DNA of 64,000 nt from Variibacter gotjawalensis. Lineage in GTDB: Bacteria > Pseudomonadota > Alphaproteobacteria > Rhizobiales > Xanthobacteraceae. The notes under the pieces were generated by a model. It did not search any database. It saw only the letters and a program-made list of their open reading frames with translations, and had not been told where the DNA came from. Of the stretch, positions 50,904 through 60,011 are shown one piece after another. The DNA is taken from the NCBI RefSeq assembly GCF_002355335.1, contig NZ_AP014946.1, positions 3,921,501 through 3,985,500 of the forward strand. The letters are read 5' to 3'. Made by a program: the position numbers and the translations under genes. Every line of letters starts with the position of its first letter. Position 1 is the stretch's first letter.

Positions 50904-52033
50904 CAGCACGCCTCCATCACGAGGCTGACATGCGAGGAGAGAACGCCGCCGTCGCCGTGCAGGAACGCCAGCGATGCGTCCTTCACCTGCCGTTCGCCGG
51001 CACGGCCGGTCATCTGCCGATGCGTCTCGACGAGATGCGCCATCGCGCCACCGACACCGCAATGTCCGTATGAGATCAAGCCGCCATGCGTGTTGAGCGG
51101 CAATGCGCCGTCGCGGTTGAAGACGCCGTCGCGCGCCATCACGCCGGCTTCGCCGCGCGCCGCAAAGCCGATTTCCTCGAGCAGCATGGTCAGCGTGATC
51201 GTGAAGCTGTCGTAGATGCCGAGATATCGGACGTCGGCCTGCGTGATGCCCGCAGCTGTCATTGCGCGCCGCGACGCGAGACCGGCGCCGACATCCGTCA
51301 GGCTCGGCGCCGCCGAAATATGCTGGAACAAATGCGCTTGCGCTGCGCCGCGGATACGCGCGGCGTGCGGCCGCTTCTCGCGGCTGATGACATAAGCCGC
51401 GCCGCCATCCGACACCGGACAGCAATCGAGCATCTTGAGCGGGGATGCGATCGGCCGCGACGCCAGCACTTCTTCGACTGTAATCGGATCGCGGAATTGA
51501 GCGCCGGGATGCAGCGCCGCATGCCGTCGCAGCAGCACGGCAAATTCGGCGAGGTCGCGCTCGGTGACGCCGAAGTCGTGCATGTAGCGCGACGCGACGA
51601 GCCCGTAATAAGCCGGGATCGTCGGCCCGAGCGGCACTTCGAATTCCGGATGTCCGACTTGCGCCAGCGTCTGTATCGATGAATCGCGCGACTGGCCGGT
51701 CAGCCGATTTTCACCGGCGACCACCAGAACATTGTCGACGACACCCGCATCGACGAGCGTATGCGCCAGCATCGTCATCGCAAAACCGGTCGCGCCACCG
51801 AGCTGCACCGCATGTGCATATTCGGGCTGCAGCCCGAAATGCTCGGCAAACACAGTCGACAGCATCAAATGCGGCATCGTGGTTGCGTAGCCGCAGATAA
51901 GTCCGTCGATATCTTGCCGTTCGAGCCCGGCGTCGGCGAGCGCTTCGCTCGCCGCACGCTGCATCAAGTCAAGCGCACTCGCGCCCTCATGACGCCCAAA
52001 GGCGGTCAGGCCCGAGCCGACCAGATAGCTCAT
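50903..52033 (-). CDS. Thiolase-like protein (SCP2/Ltp2-type, without the thiolase Cys)
   Basis: 376 residues from ATG 52033, which overlaps the IclR stop (ATGA). Thiolase fold: GLTAFGRHEG at the start, DGLICGY, GGATGFAM in place of the Cys-bearing CASG, ISYGHCGVGGAMAHL for the GHPxGxxG motif. Loss of the nucleophilic Cys and the DUF35 partner match retro-aldolases such as Ltp2 and the steroid- or diterpenoid-degradation relatives. It would cleave a beta-hydroxyacyl-CoA; the substrate is unknown. Confidence 0.9.
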   Translation of the reverse strand: MSYLVGSGLTAFGRHEGASALDLMQRAASEALADAGLERQDIDGLICGYATTMPHLMLSTVFAEHFGLQPEYAHAVQLGGATGFAMTMLAHTLVDAGVVDNVLVVAGENRLTGQSRDSSIQTLAQVGHPEFEVPLGPTIPAYYGLVASRYMHDFGVTERDLAEFAVLLRRHAALHPGAQFRDPITVEEVLASRPIASPLKMLDCCPVSDGGAAYVISREKRPHAARIRGAAQAHLFQHISAAPSLTDVGAGLASRRAMTAAGITQADVRYLGIYDSFTITLTMLLEEIGFAARGEAGVMARDGVFNRDGALPLNTHGGLISYGHCGVGGAMAHLVETHRQMTGRAGERQVKDASLAFLHGDGGVLSSHVSLVMEAC

Positions 52034-52845
52034 CCGGCGCGGCGTCCGGAAGCCGTGCGGCGGATCGTGCCGACAGCTTCGGCAAGCGCATCGGAGACCG
52101 ACTGCGCTTCGCGCTTGAGCATCTCGATGAGCTCCTTCTTGCGGGTCTCGAGACGCTCGCTGAGGCCGACGATGCTGAACGCGCCCATCACCTCGCCTTC
52201 GCGGCTGATCACCGGCATCGCGATGCCGCCCATGCGTTCGATCAACAGATCGAACACGATCGCGGCGCCCTCTTTGCGTGCCGACTGAACGCTCTCCATT
52301 ACATTGTCGATCGAGAAGCGCGGGAAACGCTGTAGGTGCGGCGTGATGAGCGGCAGCAGAGCTTGGATGTCGCGATCCGGCAGGAACGCCAGCATCGCGA
52401 GACCACCGGCGCCGACGCCGAGCGGACGGCGGCTGCCGACGTGGAGATAGTTCGCCTGGATCGGGAAGCTGCCGACCTCGCGGTCGAGATACGCGATCTC
52501 GACGCCGCTGCGGATGCCGAATAGCACGGTGTCTTCCGACTGCACCGCGAGACGCGTCAGGCTCGGGCGTGCGAGCTGCACGATGTTCGGGACTTCGCGC
52601 GTCGCGACCGCGATGGCGAGCGCCTCGGGTCCGAGCGCGTAAAGCTTGCTCGCCGGCAGACGGCGCACGAAACCTTCTTGGCACAGCGTGTCGAGGATGC
52701 GCAGCGCCGTGACTTTGTTAAGCGTTGCGGACTCCGCGATCGACGTCAGCCGCATCGGCTTGCCGGAGGACAACGTGCGCAGAATGGCGCACACCTTTTG
52801 AGCCGAATTAATCGGGATGACGGGAGTAACGTTCGTATCAGTCAA
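52030..52845 (-). CDS. IclR-family transcriptional regulator
   Basis: 271 residues from a TTG at 52845 with GGAG at 6 nt; an ATG at 52887 would add 14 residues but its upstream site is weak. The winged helix (about 15-75, NSAQKVCAILRTLSSGKPMRLTSIAESATLNKVTALRILDTLCQEGFVRR) and effector domain (about 90-260, with GGLAMLAFLPD and MGGIAMPVISREGEVMGAFSIVG) are typical. Lies inside the operon and overlaps the TctC stop by 8 nt; it probably controls the acid-degradation genes. Confidence 0.88.
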   Translation of the reverse strand: MTDTNVTPVIPINSAQKVCAILRTLSSGKPMRLTSIAESATLNKVTALRILDTLCQEGFVRRLPASKLYALGPEALAIAVATREVPNIVQLARPSLTRLAVQSEDTVLFGIRSGVEIAYLDREVGSFPIQANYLHVGSRRPLGVGAGGLAMLAFLPDRDIQALLPLITPHLQRFPRFSIDNVMESVQSARKEGAAIVFDLLIERMGGIAMPVISREGEVMGAFSIVGLSERLETRKKELIEMLKREAQSVSDALAEAVGTIRRTASGRRAG

Positions 52846-53824
52846 CTTTCGCTCCAGACTGGCGCACCACAGGCGCCCATTTTTCAACTTCGTTGCGGAC
52901 GTAGTCGGTAAATTCAGCGACGGTGGTCGGCCGCGCCGTCGCGGCCAACGCGCCGAAGCGCTCTTTCACAAGCGGTGTCGCCAGCGCTTTGACGATTTCG
53001 CGGTTGAGGCGATCGACGATCTCGGGCGGCGTACCGACCGGCGCCATCAAGCCGTTCCAGGCCGTGACTTCGTAGCCCTTGAGCCCGGTCTCGGCGACCG
53101 TCGGAACATCCGGCAGCAGCGCAACGCGCTCGCGGCTGGTTACAGCCAAAGCACGTAGCTTCTTGTCCTGCACATGCGGCAAGCCTGACGCTGCCGTATC
53201 GAACATGACGGCGACATGGCCCGCGATGTGATCGTTCATCGCCGGCGCGCTGCCGCGATACGGCACATGCGTCATCTCGATGCCGGCCATCATGCAGAAC
53301 AGCTCCACGGCCATGTGCGTGGACTGGCCGTTGCCGGACGTGCCGTAGTTGATGCCCTTCGGCTTCTGCTTCGCGAGCGCAATAAGCTCCGCCACGGAAT
53401 TTGCCGGCACGCTCGGATGCACCGTGCAGATGAGCGGCACCTCCATCAGCAGCGCGATCGGCGCGAAGCCCTTCACGGTGTCGTAGTTGAGCTTCGAGAA
53501 CAGCGTCATGTTGATCGCATGCGCGGTCGTCGCGAGAACGAGCGAATAGCCGTCGGGCGCCGAGCGCGCGCCGGCCTCCATGCCGATATTGCCGCCCGCC
53601 CCTGCCCGGTTGTCGATGATGAAGGGCTGGCCGATCTGCTCTTGCAGCAACTGGCCGACGACGCGCGACGCGATGTCGCTCGACCCACCCGGCGGATACG
53701 GCACGATGATTTTGACCGGGCCGGTCGGCCAGGCGGAGGCGTGAGCCCGTGGGAACGTCTGCGCGAGTGCACCTAGGCACCCGGCACCTGCTGCGGTCCG
53801 CAACAGATTGCGGCGTGAAAGCAT
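52838..53824 (-). CDS. Bug-family (TctC) tripartite tricarboxylate transporter substrate-binding protein
   Basis: 328 residues from ATG 53824 (GGGAGG 6 nt upstream). Leader MLSRRNLLRTAAGAGCLGAL is a twin-arginine type. The Bug fold follows: WPTGPVKIIVPYPPGGSSDIASRVVGQLL, IIDNRAGAGGNIGMEAGARSAPDGYSLV and FDTAASGLPHV. TctA and TctB membrane partners are absent here, as is common for the many orphan Bug receptors. First gene of the acid operon. Confidence 0.93.
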   Translation of the reverse strand: MLSRRNLLRTAAGAGCLGALAQTFPRAHASAWPTGPVKIIVPYPPGGSSDIASRVVGQLLQEQIGQPFIIDNRAGAGGNIGMEAGARSAPDGYSLVLATTAHAINMTLFSKLNYDTVKGFAPIALLMEVPLICTVHPSVPANSVAELIALAKQKPKGINYGTSGNGQSTHMAVELFCMMAGIEMTHVPYRGSAPAMNDHIAGHVAVMFDTAASGLPHVQDKKLRALAVTSRERVALLPDVPTVAETGLKGYEVTAWNGLMAPVGTPPEIVDRLNREIVKALATPLVKERFGALAATARPTTVAEFTDYVRNEVEKWAPVVRQSGAKVD

Positions 53825-53993
53825 GCATTCCTCCCTTATTTTCGAGAGGCGCGCCACGCCTTCGGAAAACCTAAGGGCGGGGGCCGCGACCGGCTCTTCT
53901 TATTGTTTGGGCATTCTGCCAGACAGAAATCAGAACGCAAGATTTCTAATGATTATCACTGATATGCGATTGTCGCATGCGATCGCGTACCGT

Positions 53994-54012
53994 TTGGCGT
54001 AATAAACGCCAA
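53994..54012. other. Small inverted repeat between TctC and the secretion adaptor
   Basis: TTGGCGT (53994-54000) and ACGCCAA (54006-54012) enclose five A/T bases. It lies 71 nt beyond the adaptor stop codon in the 258-nt gap 53825-54082, which otherwise holds only the TctC upstream region. Function unknown, possibly termination. Confidence 0.35.
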
Positions 54013-54082
54013 TTCTGATGTGATCGCAAACATTAAGCCGCGAAGCGCGCCGCTTCGCAAGCCTGGGCGCCTGACAAAAATG

Positions 54083-55405
54083 TCAGCGCTCGCGGAAGGT
54101 GCGCGCGAACTGTTCGGTCAGGGGCTTGATCAAATAGTCGACGGCCAGTCGGTTTTCAGTCCGGATGTAGACCTCGGTCTGCATGCCGGCGATCAGCTGC
54201 AGGTCCTGCAGCTTCTTGGCCTGGTCGGGGTCGATATCGATGCGCACAAGGTAGTACGCGGCTTGGACAGCGCCCGACTGCCCCGGCACCTGCTCTCGGG
54301 TCAGGTCCGCCGAGATGGTTCGCACCTTGCCATCGAGATCCTGCATCAACCGCCGATTGCCGGCCGAGACCTTGATGTGGACCTGCGCACCGACGTGGAT
54401 TTGGTCGACGTCGGTTGGGGCGGCTTTCGCCTCGACCAACAATGCGTCGGCGACCGGCACGACGAGCATCAACGTCTCGCCGCGCTGCACGACACCGCCG
54501 ACCGTGTGCACGGCGAGCTGATGCACCGTGCCGTTCTGCGGCGAGCGGATATCGATACGGCGGAGTTCGTCCTGCGCTGCGTTCACCCGCTCCTGCAGCT
54601 CGGCCATCTTCGACTGCGCCTCACGCAGATCGCGCAGGACCTCGGTGCGGAAATCCTGCTCGAGCTGAATGATCTGAATTTCGGTCTCGGCGATCTTCCC
54701 GCGTGCACGCGCTTGTTCGGCGACCAGCTGGCCGCGCTCGCCCTGCAGGCGCGCCTGATCGCGCTGGAGCGCGTTGTAACGGACGATGGTGACGAGATTC
54801 TTCTTATAGAGGCCCTGCACACCGGCGAGCTCTTCGCCGATGAAGGTGATTTCTTTTTCCTTCGCTTCTTGCTGTGCCGTCAGGCCGCGAATTTCGTTCT
54901 CGGTCTGCGTGATGCGTTCGCGCAGCTGCGATCGTTGCCCCTCGCGGCCGCTGCGCCGCGCCTCGAACAACTTCACTTCGCCGAGGATGGCCGAGTCTAC
55001 GGTCAAGTCTTTGCGGCGCGCCAAGTAGGCCGGATCGAATGTGATTTCCTTTGCGCCGTCGCGTTCCGCAACGAGGCGGGCTTCTCGCGCGACCAGCACG
55101 TCGAGCTGCGACTGAACGATACCGAGGGTCGCGCGCGGCAGCGTATCGTCGAGCCGAACCACCAGTTCGCCGGCTTTCACCGTACTGCCTTCGCGCACGA
55201 ATATCTCGCCGACGATGCCGCCGGTGTTGTGCTGCACCTTCTTGACGTTGCTTTCGACAACCAGCGTGCCCGGTGCAATCACTGCGCCTGCGATATGCGT
55301 CGTCGCGGCCCATCCGCCGACGCCACCGACGACCAGAAGCACTGTCGTCAGACCGATGATATTCAGCCGCCGGATCGCGGCTTTCGGATCGACTGGCTCG
55401 CTCAT
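54083..55405 (-). CDS. Type I secretion membrane fusion protein (HlyD/PrtE family)
   Basis: 440 residues from ATG 55405 (ATGA overlap with the ABC transporter). A short cytosolic tail, one membrane helix (about 15-40, IIGLTTVLLVVGGVGGW), lipoyl half (SNVKKVQHNTGGIVGEIFVREGSTVKAGELVVRLD), a long coiled coil (about 90-280), and the beta-barrel with RSPQNGTVHQLAVHTVGGVVQRGETLMLVVP. Links the ABC exporter to an outer-membrane channel such as TolC, which is not in this window. Confidence 0.93.
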   Translation of the reverse strand: MSEPVDPKAAIRRLNIIGLTTVLLVVGGVGGWAATTHIAGAVIAPGTLVVESNVKKVQHNTGGIVGEIFVREGSTVKAGELVVRLDDTLPRATLGIVQSQLDVLVAREARLVAERDGAKEITFDPAYLARRKDLTVDSAILGEVKLFEARRSGREGQRSQLRERITQTENEIRGLTAQQEAKEKEITFIGEELAGVQGLYKKNLVTIVRYNALQRDQARLQGERGQLVAEQARARGKIAETEIQIIQLEQDFRTEVLRDLREAQSKMAELQERVNAAQDELRRIDIRSPQNGTVHQLAVHTVGGVVQRGETLMLVVPVADALLVEAKAAPTDVDQIHVGAQVHIKVSAGNRRLMQDLDGKVRTISADLTREQVPGQSGAVQAAYYLVRIDIDPDQAKKLQDLQLIAGMQTEVYIRTENRLAVDYLIKPLTEQFARTFRER

Positions 55406-57186
55406 GCGCCGCTTCCTGGATTGTCGCTGACAACTTTCAGGGTTGTCGGGGCGGTGGCTGGCGCTTGTTGTGGCGGCTGTTGCGGTTGTTGCGGCATGAG
55501 CCGCGCCAGCACCTCGTCGCGCGGTCCGAACGCCATTTGCGCGCCATCGCGGAGCACCAACACACGGTTGCAAACCTTCAAGGCGCCGCGGCGATGCGCA
55601 ATCATAAGAACGATCGCGCCGCGCTTGGCCGCTTGCTCGATCGCGGTAAGCAGAGCTTCCTCACCGTCGCTATCGAGATTGGCATTCGGCTCGTCGAGCA
55701 CGATGAGGAACGGATCATTGTAAAGAGCGCGCGCCAAAGCGACACGCTGCCGCTGGCCGGCCGACAGAATTGCGCCGGAGTCTCCGATGCGTGTGTCGTA
55801 GCCATTGCGCAAGTGCAGGATCATGTCGTGCGCACCGGCCGCACGCGCGGCCTTCACGACTTTGTCTGGATCGGGATCGTTAGCCATGCGCGCAATGTTC
55901 TGCGCGACAGTGCCGTCGAACAATTCGACCGCTTGCGAGAGGTAGCCGATATGCGGGCCGAGCAACGTCGGCGACCACTGTTTAAGCTCTGCGCCATCGA
56001 TACGAACCGCCCCGCGTGCCGGCGGCCAGATGCCGACCAGGACGCGAATGAGCGAGGTTTTGCCCGATCCGCTCGGCCCGATGACGCCGACGACATCGCC
56101 GGCGCGCGTTTGGAAGCGGACGCCGCCGACGATCGGCACCTGCGTCTCCGGCGCAACCACCACCACGTCTTCGGCTTCGAAGCTCTGCTTCGGCGGCGGA
56201 AGCTCCATGCGCTCCGGCGAGATGCCGAAATGCGCCAGCATTTGCGAGAGGCGATGCGTCGCATCGCGCGCAGCAACAAAGCCGCGCCAATTCGCGATCG
56301 CGGTTTCGATCGGCGCGAGCGCGCGCGCCATCATGATCGAGGCCGCGATCATCGAGCCCGGGCTCAACTGCTGCTGAATAACGAGATAGGCGCCAAGGCC
56401 CAGAATGCCGGACTGTAGAAACAGCCGGAGCACCTTGGAGAGGCCACCGTAAGAACTCACGACATCCGAAGAACGGCGCACGGCGGTGAGATATGCATTG
56501 TTGGCTTCGTTCCAGCGTTTCGCCATCGCATCGCCGAGACCCATCGCTGTGATGGTTTCGCTATTGCGGCGATCGGCCTCGATCGCGGCCGCACGTTGGC
56601 CTGCGCCCTTCGCGACTTCGCGCGCAGGCTCACGGCTCGAGCGCTCGGTCAGCAGCGTCGTTGCGACCAGCAGCAGCGCGCCGAAGAGCGACAGAAAGCC
56701 GATCCAGGGGTGCAGCAGGAAGCAGATTGCCAGGAACACCGGCATCCACGGCAGGTCGACGATCGCGATCGGACCTGCGCTCGTCAGGAATGAGCGAATC
56801 TGATCGAGATCGCGCACAGGCTGCTGTGCGTCGATAGAGCGGCTGTTGGTGGCCAGGCGCAGCACGGCGTTATGCACGGTCGTGCCGAGGTCCTTGTCGA
56901 GCACTGCGGCCGATCGCGTCACGATGCGCGTGCGGATGAGATCGAGGATCGCTTGGAAACCGTAGGCCACCGCAAGCAGGACCGAGAGCGCGATCAAGGT
57001 CGGCACGCTGCGGCTCGCCAGCACGCGGTCATAGACTTGCAGCATGTAGAGCGGGCCGGCCAACATCAGCAGATTGACGAGGCCGGAGAAGATCGCAACG
57101 CTCCAGAATGCGCCGCGGCAATCGCGTAGCGCCTGCGCCACCGCTGGATGACGTCCGGGACTTCCCGGATTGGGTTGCCGAGCCAA
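55402..57186 (-). CDS. Type I secretion ABC transporter/ATPase (PrtD-like)
   Basis: 594 residues; starts at TTG 57186, with GGAG 8 nt upstream and a stop codon (TAG) six bases before it in frame. N-terminal membrane domain with about six helices (LRDCRGAFWSVAIFSGLVNLLMLAGPLYMLQVYDRVLASRSVPTL) and no peptidase-type N-domain; nucleotide-binding domain with Walker A GPSGSGKTS, signature LSAGQRQRVALARAL and Walker B FLIVLDEPNANLD. Gln/Pro-rich tail (about 560-590). Exports a C-terminally signalled protein, likely an RTX type; none is adjacent. Confidence 0.93.
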   Translation of the reverse strand: MARQPNPGSPGRHPAVAQALRDCRGAFWSVAIFSGLVNLLMLAGPLYMLQVYDRVLASRSVPTLIALSVLLAVAYGFQAILDLIRTRIVTRSAAVLDKDLGTTVHNAVLRLATNSRSIDAQQPVRDLDQIRSFLTSAGPIAIVDLPWMPVFLAICFLLHPWIGFLSLFGALLLVATTLLTERSSREPAREVAKGAGQRAAAIEADRRNSETITAMGLGDAMAKRWNEANNAYLTAVRRSSDVVSSYGGLSKVLRLFLQSGILGLGAYLVIQQQLSPGSMIAASIMMARALAPIETAIANWRGFVAARDATHRLSQMLAHFGISPERMELPPPKQSFEAEDVVVVAPETQVPIVGGVRFQTRAGDVVGVIGPSGSGKTSLIRVLVGIWPPARGAVRIDGAELKQWSPTLLGPHIGYLSQAVELFDGTVAQNIARMANDPDPDKVVKAARAAGAHDMILHLRNGYDTRIGDSGAILSAGQRQRVALARALYNDPFLIVLDEPNANLDSDGEEALLTAIEQAAKRGAIVLMIAHRRGALKVCNRVLVLRDGAQMAFGPRDEVLARLMPQQPQQPPQQAPATAPTTLKVVSDNPGSGA

Positions 57187-57348
57187 AGGCTATTCTCCGC
57201 GCATCATGGTTGGACGTTTATGTCTTTAGACGAAATCCGATGACAGCTGCGGTCAGCCTTTGGAGCTGACATTGCGAGAATGAGCATTACCCCACGTAGC
57301 GCATCTTGCAAGACCGCCAAATGACGGATGCGCTTTATCTACAGGTGC

Positions 57349-57594
57349 TCAGGTTTTCTTCGAGCGGGCAGGATCGAGAACGCCCGAGAAGAGATCGCGG
57401 AACCACTCGGCGTTCTGCGGCATCGAAGAGAACCAGGTCTTCATCAGACCCTCAGGGGAATACCGCTCCATATTCTCCATCATCTTGTCTTCGAGCTCTT
57501 TCATGACTCGTTCTTGCATCGGCTGAACGTCCGGCAGACCGAAAAACTGCCTTGCCTCCAGCGGCGTGCAATCGACTTCGACGGTTACTTTCAC
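57349..57594 (-). CDS. DUF6489 family protein
   Basis: 81 residues from a GTG at 57594, with GGGAG 8 nt before it; a longer frame overlaps the divergent gene. The sequence begins KVTVEVDCTPLEARQFFGLPDVQPMQERVMKELEDKM, the pattern I recall for DUF6489, a small alphaproteobacterial family of unknown role. Possibly involved in polyhydroxyalkanoate granule or stress biology in relatives, but not shown. Confidence 0.75.
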   Translation of the reverse strand: MKVTVEVDCTPLEARQFFGLPDVQPMQERVMKELEDKMMENMERYSPEGLMKTWFSSMPQNAEWFRDLFSGVLDPARSKKT

Positions 57595-57658
57595 GACTTG
57601 AACTCCCAAACCCAGGTCGGCAAAGATCATCCAGACGGCCCCGAAAGTCCAATCCGGA

Positions 57659-58780
57659 TTGGATTTCTCGGCGAACAAGGCTAATTCGGCCGCGGAAAAA
57701 CTCGAGCAAAGCCCTTTGCAGACGACGACCTTCACGCTGAAAGCCGGCCCCGGCGCACGCGCGATTATCGAGCGAAACGGCCTGACGCCGGCAACCATCG
57801 GTGCCATCGGCGCCGCTGCCGGCGGGCCGAAATGGCTGATCCAAGGGCGGCTCGACCGCGCCATTTTCGCCGAGTGGCTGCGCGAAGTGCCGGCCGCAAT
57901 CCCTGCCATCGGGTCATCGATCGGTGCCTTTCGTCTCGCCTGCGCGGCGCAAGCTGATGCGACCGCGGCCTACGAGCGGTTTGAGGCGGCTTACTTGGCG
58001 CAGACCTACAGCGCGCGGCCGGACGCGGCCGAGATCACGCGTGAGGGACGCAAACTGATCGCCGCGATCCTCGCCGATGGCGGTGCCGACGCTGTGCTCT
58101 CGTCGCCTCGCCTTGCGGTGAACTTCGTCGTCGCCCGCCTGAAGGGGCTGACCACTGCCGACAGCCGCGCCGCGCAGATGCTCGGCTACGGCCTCGCTTT
58201 CTTTGCGCACGTCGCGCGCCCGCGCGGGCTTGCGGGTCACGTCGAACGCTACGTGTTCTCGGCAAGCGGTGAACCCGCGCTATCGATCGGCGCCGACCAT
58301 TTCCACACATCGTGGCTGCCGCTCTCGTCCGCCAACATCGCGGAGGCGATCCTCGCCAGCGGCACACTGCCGCTGATCATGGAGCGCATCGTCGCAATCG
58401 ATGGCGCACCGGCCGGACACTACGTCGATGGCGGCATCATCGATTATCAGATGGACCTCGCGCACACCGATGCCGCGAAGGTGTTGTTCATCCCGCATTA
58501 CGAGAGCCGCATCGTGCCGCGCTGGTTCGACAAATCGCTCAAGTGGAAGAAGCCGCGCCACACCGATCGCATGGTCGTGCTCAGCCCCTCACCCGCGTTG
58601 ATCGACAAGCTTCCCGGCAAGGGCATTCCGAACCGCAAGGACTTCAAGCATTATGCGGGCGACGACACCGCGCGGCTGGCCGCTTGGCGTGCCGCCATCG
58701 ATGCGTCGGAGCGCATGGCGGAAGAATTCCGCGCGCTCGTCGCGGCGGGGAAGCTGGAAGGCGCGGTGCAGCCGCTGTAG
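57659..58780 (+). CDS. Patatin-like phospholipase family protein
   Basis: 373 residues if starting at the TTG 57659; start is uncertain (a TTG at 57716 is possible). The oxyanion glycine-rich loop GAAAGGPKWL, nucleophile elbow GSSIG and catalytic-Asp motif VDGGI fit the patatin fold. A GNEP-type segment (SASGEPALSIGADHFHTSWLPLSSANIAEAILASGTLPLIMERI) sits between. Predicted lipid acyl hydrolase; no signal peptide. Divergent from the DUF6489 gene. Confidence 0.75.
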   Translation: MDFSANKANSAAEKLEQSPLQTTTFTLKAGPGARAIIERNGLTPATIGAIGAAAGGPKWLIQGRLDRAIFAEWLREVPAAIPAIGSSIGAFRLACAAQADATAAYERFEAAYLAQTYSARPDAAEITREGRKLIAAILADGGADAVLSSPRLAVNFVVARLKGLTTADSRAAQMLGYGLAFFAHVARPRGLAGHVERYVFSASGEPALSIGADHFHTSWLPLSSANIAEAILASGTLPLIMERIVAIDGAPAGHYVDGGIIDYQMDLAHTDAAKVLFIPHYESRIVPRWFDKSLKWKKPRHTDRMVVLSPSPALIDKLPGKGIPNRKDFKHYAGDDTARLAAWRAAIDASERMAEEFRALVAAGKLEGAVQPL

Positions 58781-58782
58781 CG

Positions 58783-59781
58783 CTACACCTTCACCATGCG
58801 CTTGCCGCGGTTCTCGCCGGCGAGCAGGCCGATCAGCGCTTGCGGCGTATTTTCCAGGCCGTCGATGACATCCTCCTCGACTTTGAGCTTGCCGGCCGCG
58901 ACCCAGGCCTGCAGATCCTTCAGCGCGCGCGCCTGATCCTTGAAGTAGTCGGTCACGATGAAGCCCTGCATGCGCAGACGCTTCACGACGATCAGCCCCG
59001 GCACGCCGCGCGGGCCCGCCGCATCCGGCACGCCGTCGTATTGCGAGATCGCCCCGCAGCACGCGATGCGGCCGCCGATATTCATTTGCGCCAAACACGC
59101 TTCGAGGATCGTGCCGCCGACGTTGTCGAAGTAGACATCGATGCCCTTCGGCGCTGCGGCTTTCAGCGCCTTGAAAACGCTCTCGCCCTTGTAGTCGACC
59201 GCGGCATCGAAGCCGAGTTCGCTGGTCAACCACTCGCACTTCTCTTTGCCGCCCGCGATGCCGATCACGCGGCAGCCTTTGATCTTGCCGATCTGCCCCA
59301 CGATCGAACCGACCGAACCTGCGGCGGCGGAGACGACAACAGTCTCGCCCTCTTTCGGCTGGCCGATATCGAGAAAGCCGAAATACGCCGTCAGCCCCGC
59401 GATGCCGTAGACGCTCAGCAGGTTTGTCAGCTGCGGAACGCGCGGCAACTTGGTGAGATGCTTTCCCTTGACGGCCGCGTAATCCTGCCAACCCGTGTCG
59501 CCGAAGGCGAGATCGCCCGGCTTGAAGTCCGGCGACTTTGATTCAACCACCTCGGCAACGCCGCCGCCTGCCATCACGCCACCGAAATCGAGCGCGGAAC
59601 GATACGTCGCGCCATGCATCCAGGCGCGGTTCGCGGCATCGAGCGAAATATACAGCGTGCGCAGAAGCACTTCGCCGTCTTGCGGCACTGGCATCGCACC
59701 CTGCGACATCTTGAAATGCTCCGGCCCCAATTTGCCGGCCGGCTTCTCGACCAAGAGAACTTGGCGGTTCACGTCAGCCAT
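58783..59781 (-). CDS. NADP-dependent MDR oxidoreductase (leukotriene-B4-dehydrogenase/CurA-like)
   Basis: 332 residues. NRQVLLVEKPAGKLGPEHFKM at the N-terminus, YISLDAANRAWMH, and the NADPH site VSAAAGSVGSIVGQIGKIKGCRVIGIAGG; the Tyr-rich and DYKGESVFKALKAAAPKGIDVYFDNVGG segments are typical of the medium-chain, zinc-free quinone- or enone-reductase subfamily. Reduces alpha,beta-unsaturated ketones with NADPH. Convergent to the patatin-like gene with a 2-nt gap. Confidence 0.93.
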   Translation of the reverse strand: MADVNRQVLLVEKPAGKLGPEHFKMSQGAMPVPQDGEVLLRTLYISLDAANRAWMHGATYRSALDFGGVMAGGGVAEVVESKSPDFKPGDLAFGDTGWQDYAAVKGKHLTKLPRVPQLTNLLSVYGIAGLTAYFGFLDIGQPKEGETVVVSAAAGSVGSIVGQIGKIKGCRVIGIAGGKEKCEWLTSELGFDAAVDYKGESVFKALKAAAPKGIDVYFDNVGGTILEACLAQMNIGGRIACCGAISQYDGVPDAAGPRGVPGLIVVKRLRMQGFIVTDYFKDQARALKDLQAWVAAGKLKVEEDVIDGLENTPQALIGLLAGENRGKRMVKV

Positions 59782-59852
59782 GAATTCCTCCCATGAAATA
59801 TTGGCCGCAAGTCAGCGCTTAACGCGCGCGCGAAGTCAATGTCCTCTCTCTT

Positions 59853-59973
59853 GTAGCCTGGATGAAGCGCGGCGGCGCGCTTCTCGCGCGCACGCCGAGC
59901 AAAATCCGGGATCGGCATTCGCCGCAGATTCAGCCCCGGATGTCGCGCGCTTCGCGCCGCTCATCCGGGCTAC
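59853..59973. repeat. Intergenic inverted repeat of the GTAGCC-GGATGA class
   Basis: Begins GTAGCCTGGATGAAGCGCG and ends CGCTCATCCGGGCTAC, imperfect inverted copies, with CCGGGAT / ATCCGGG-type inner stems. It belongs to the same dispersed non-coding class as the other repeats listed. It lies in the 380-nt region before the P450 gene. Confidence 0.65.
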
Positions 59974-59985
59974 GAAGGCGTGTAT

Positions 59986-60010
59986 GGCCCGGCTTGTGCG
60001 GGCCATGACA
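59986..60010. repeat. Short GGCCCG/CGGGCC hairpin repeat, copy 2
   Basis: Same arms, 7-nt loop and CATGACA flank as the element at 13134-13162. Lies directly after the larger repeat and before the direct repeats upstream of the P450 gene. Confidence 0.6.
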
Positions 60011-60011
60011 G

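Noticed and set aside
49260-51215. 651-codon plus-strand frame opposite the acyl-CoA synthetase, DUF35 and thiolase-like genes
   Set aside because: Antisense artefact; each minus-strand gene shows start sites, couplings and family motifs.
52846-52887. ATG at 52887 as the IclR start
   Set aside because: A TTG at 52845 has a GGAG site at ideal spacing and gives the usual family length; the ATG would need a longer overlap with the TctC gene. Not fully excluded.
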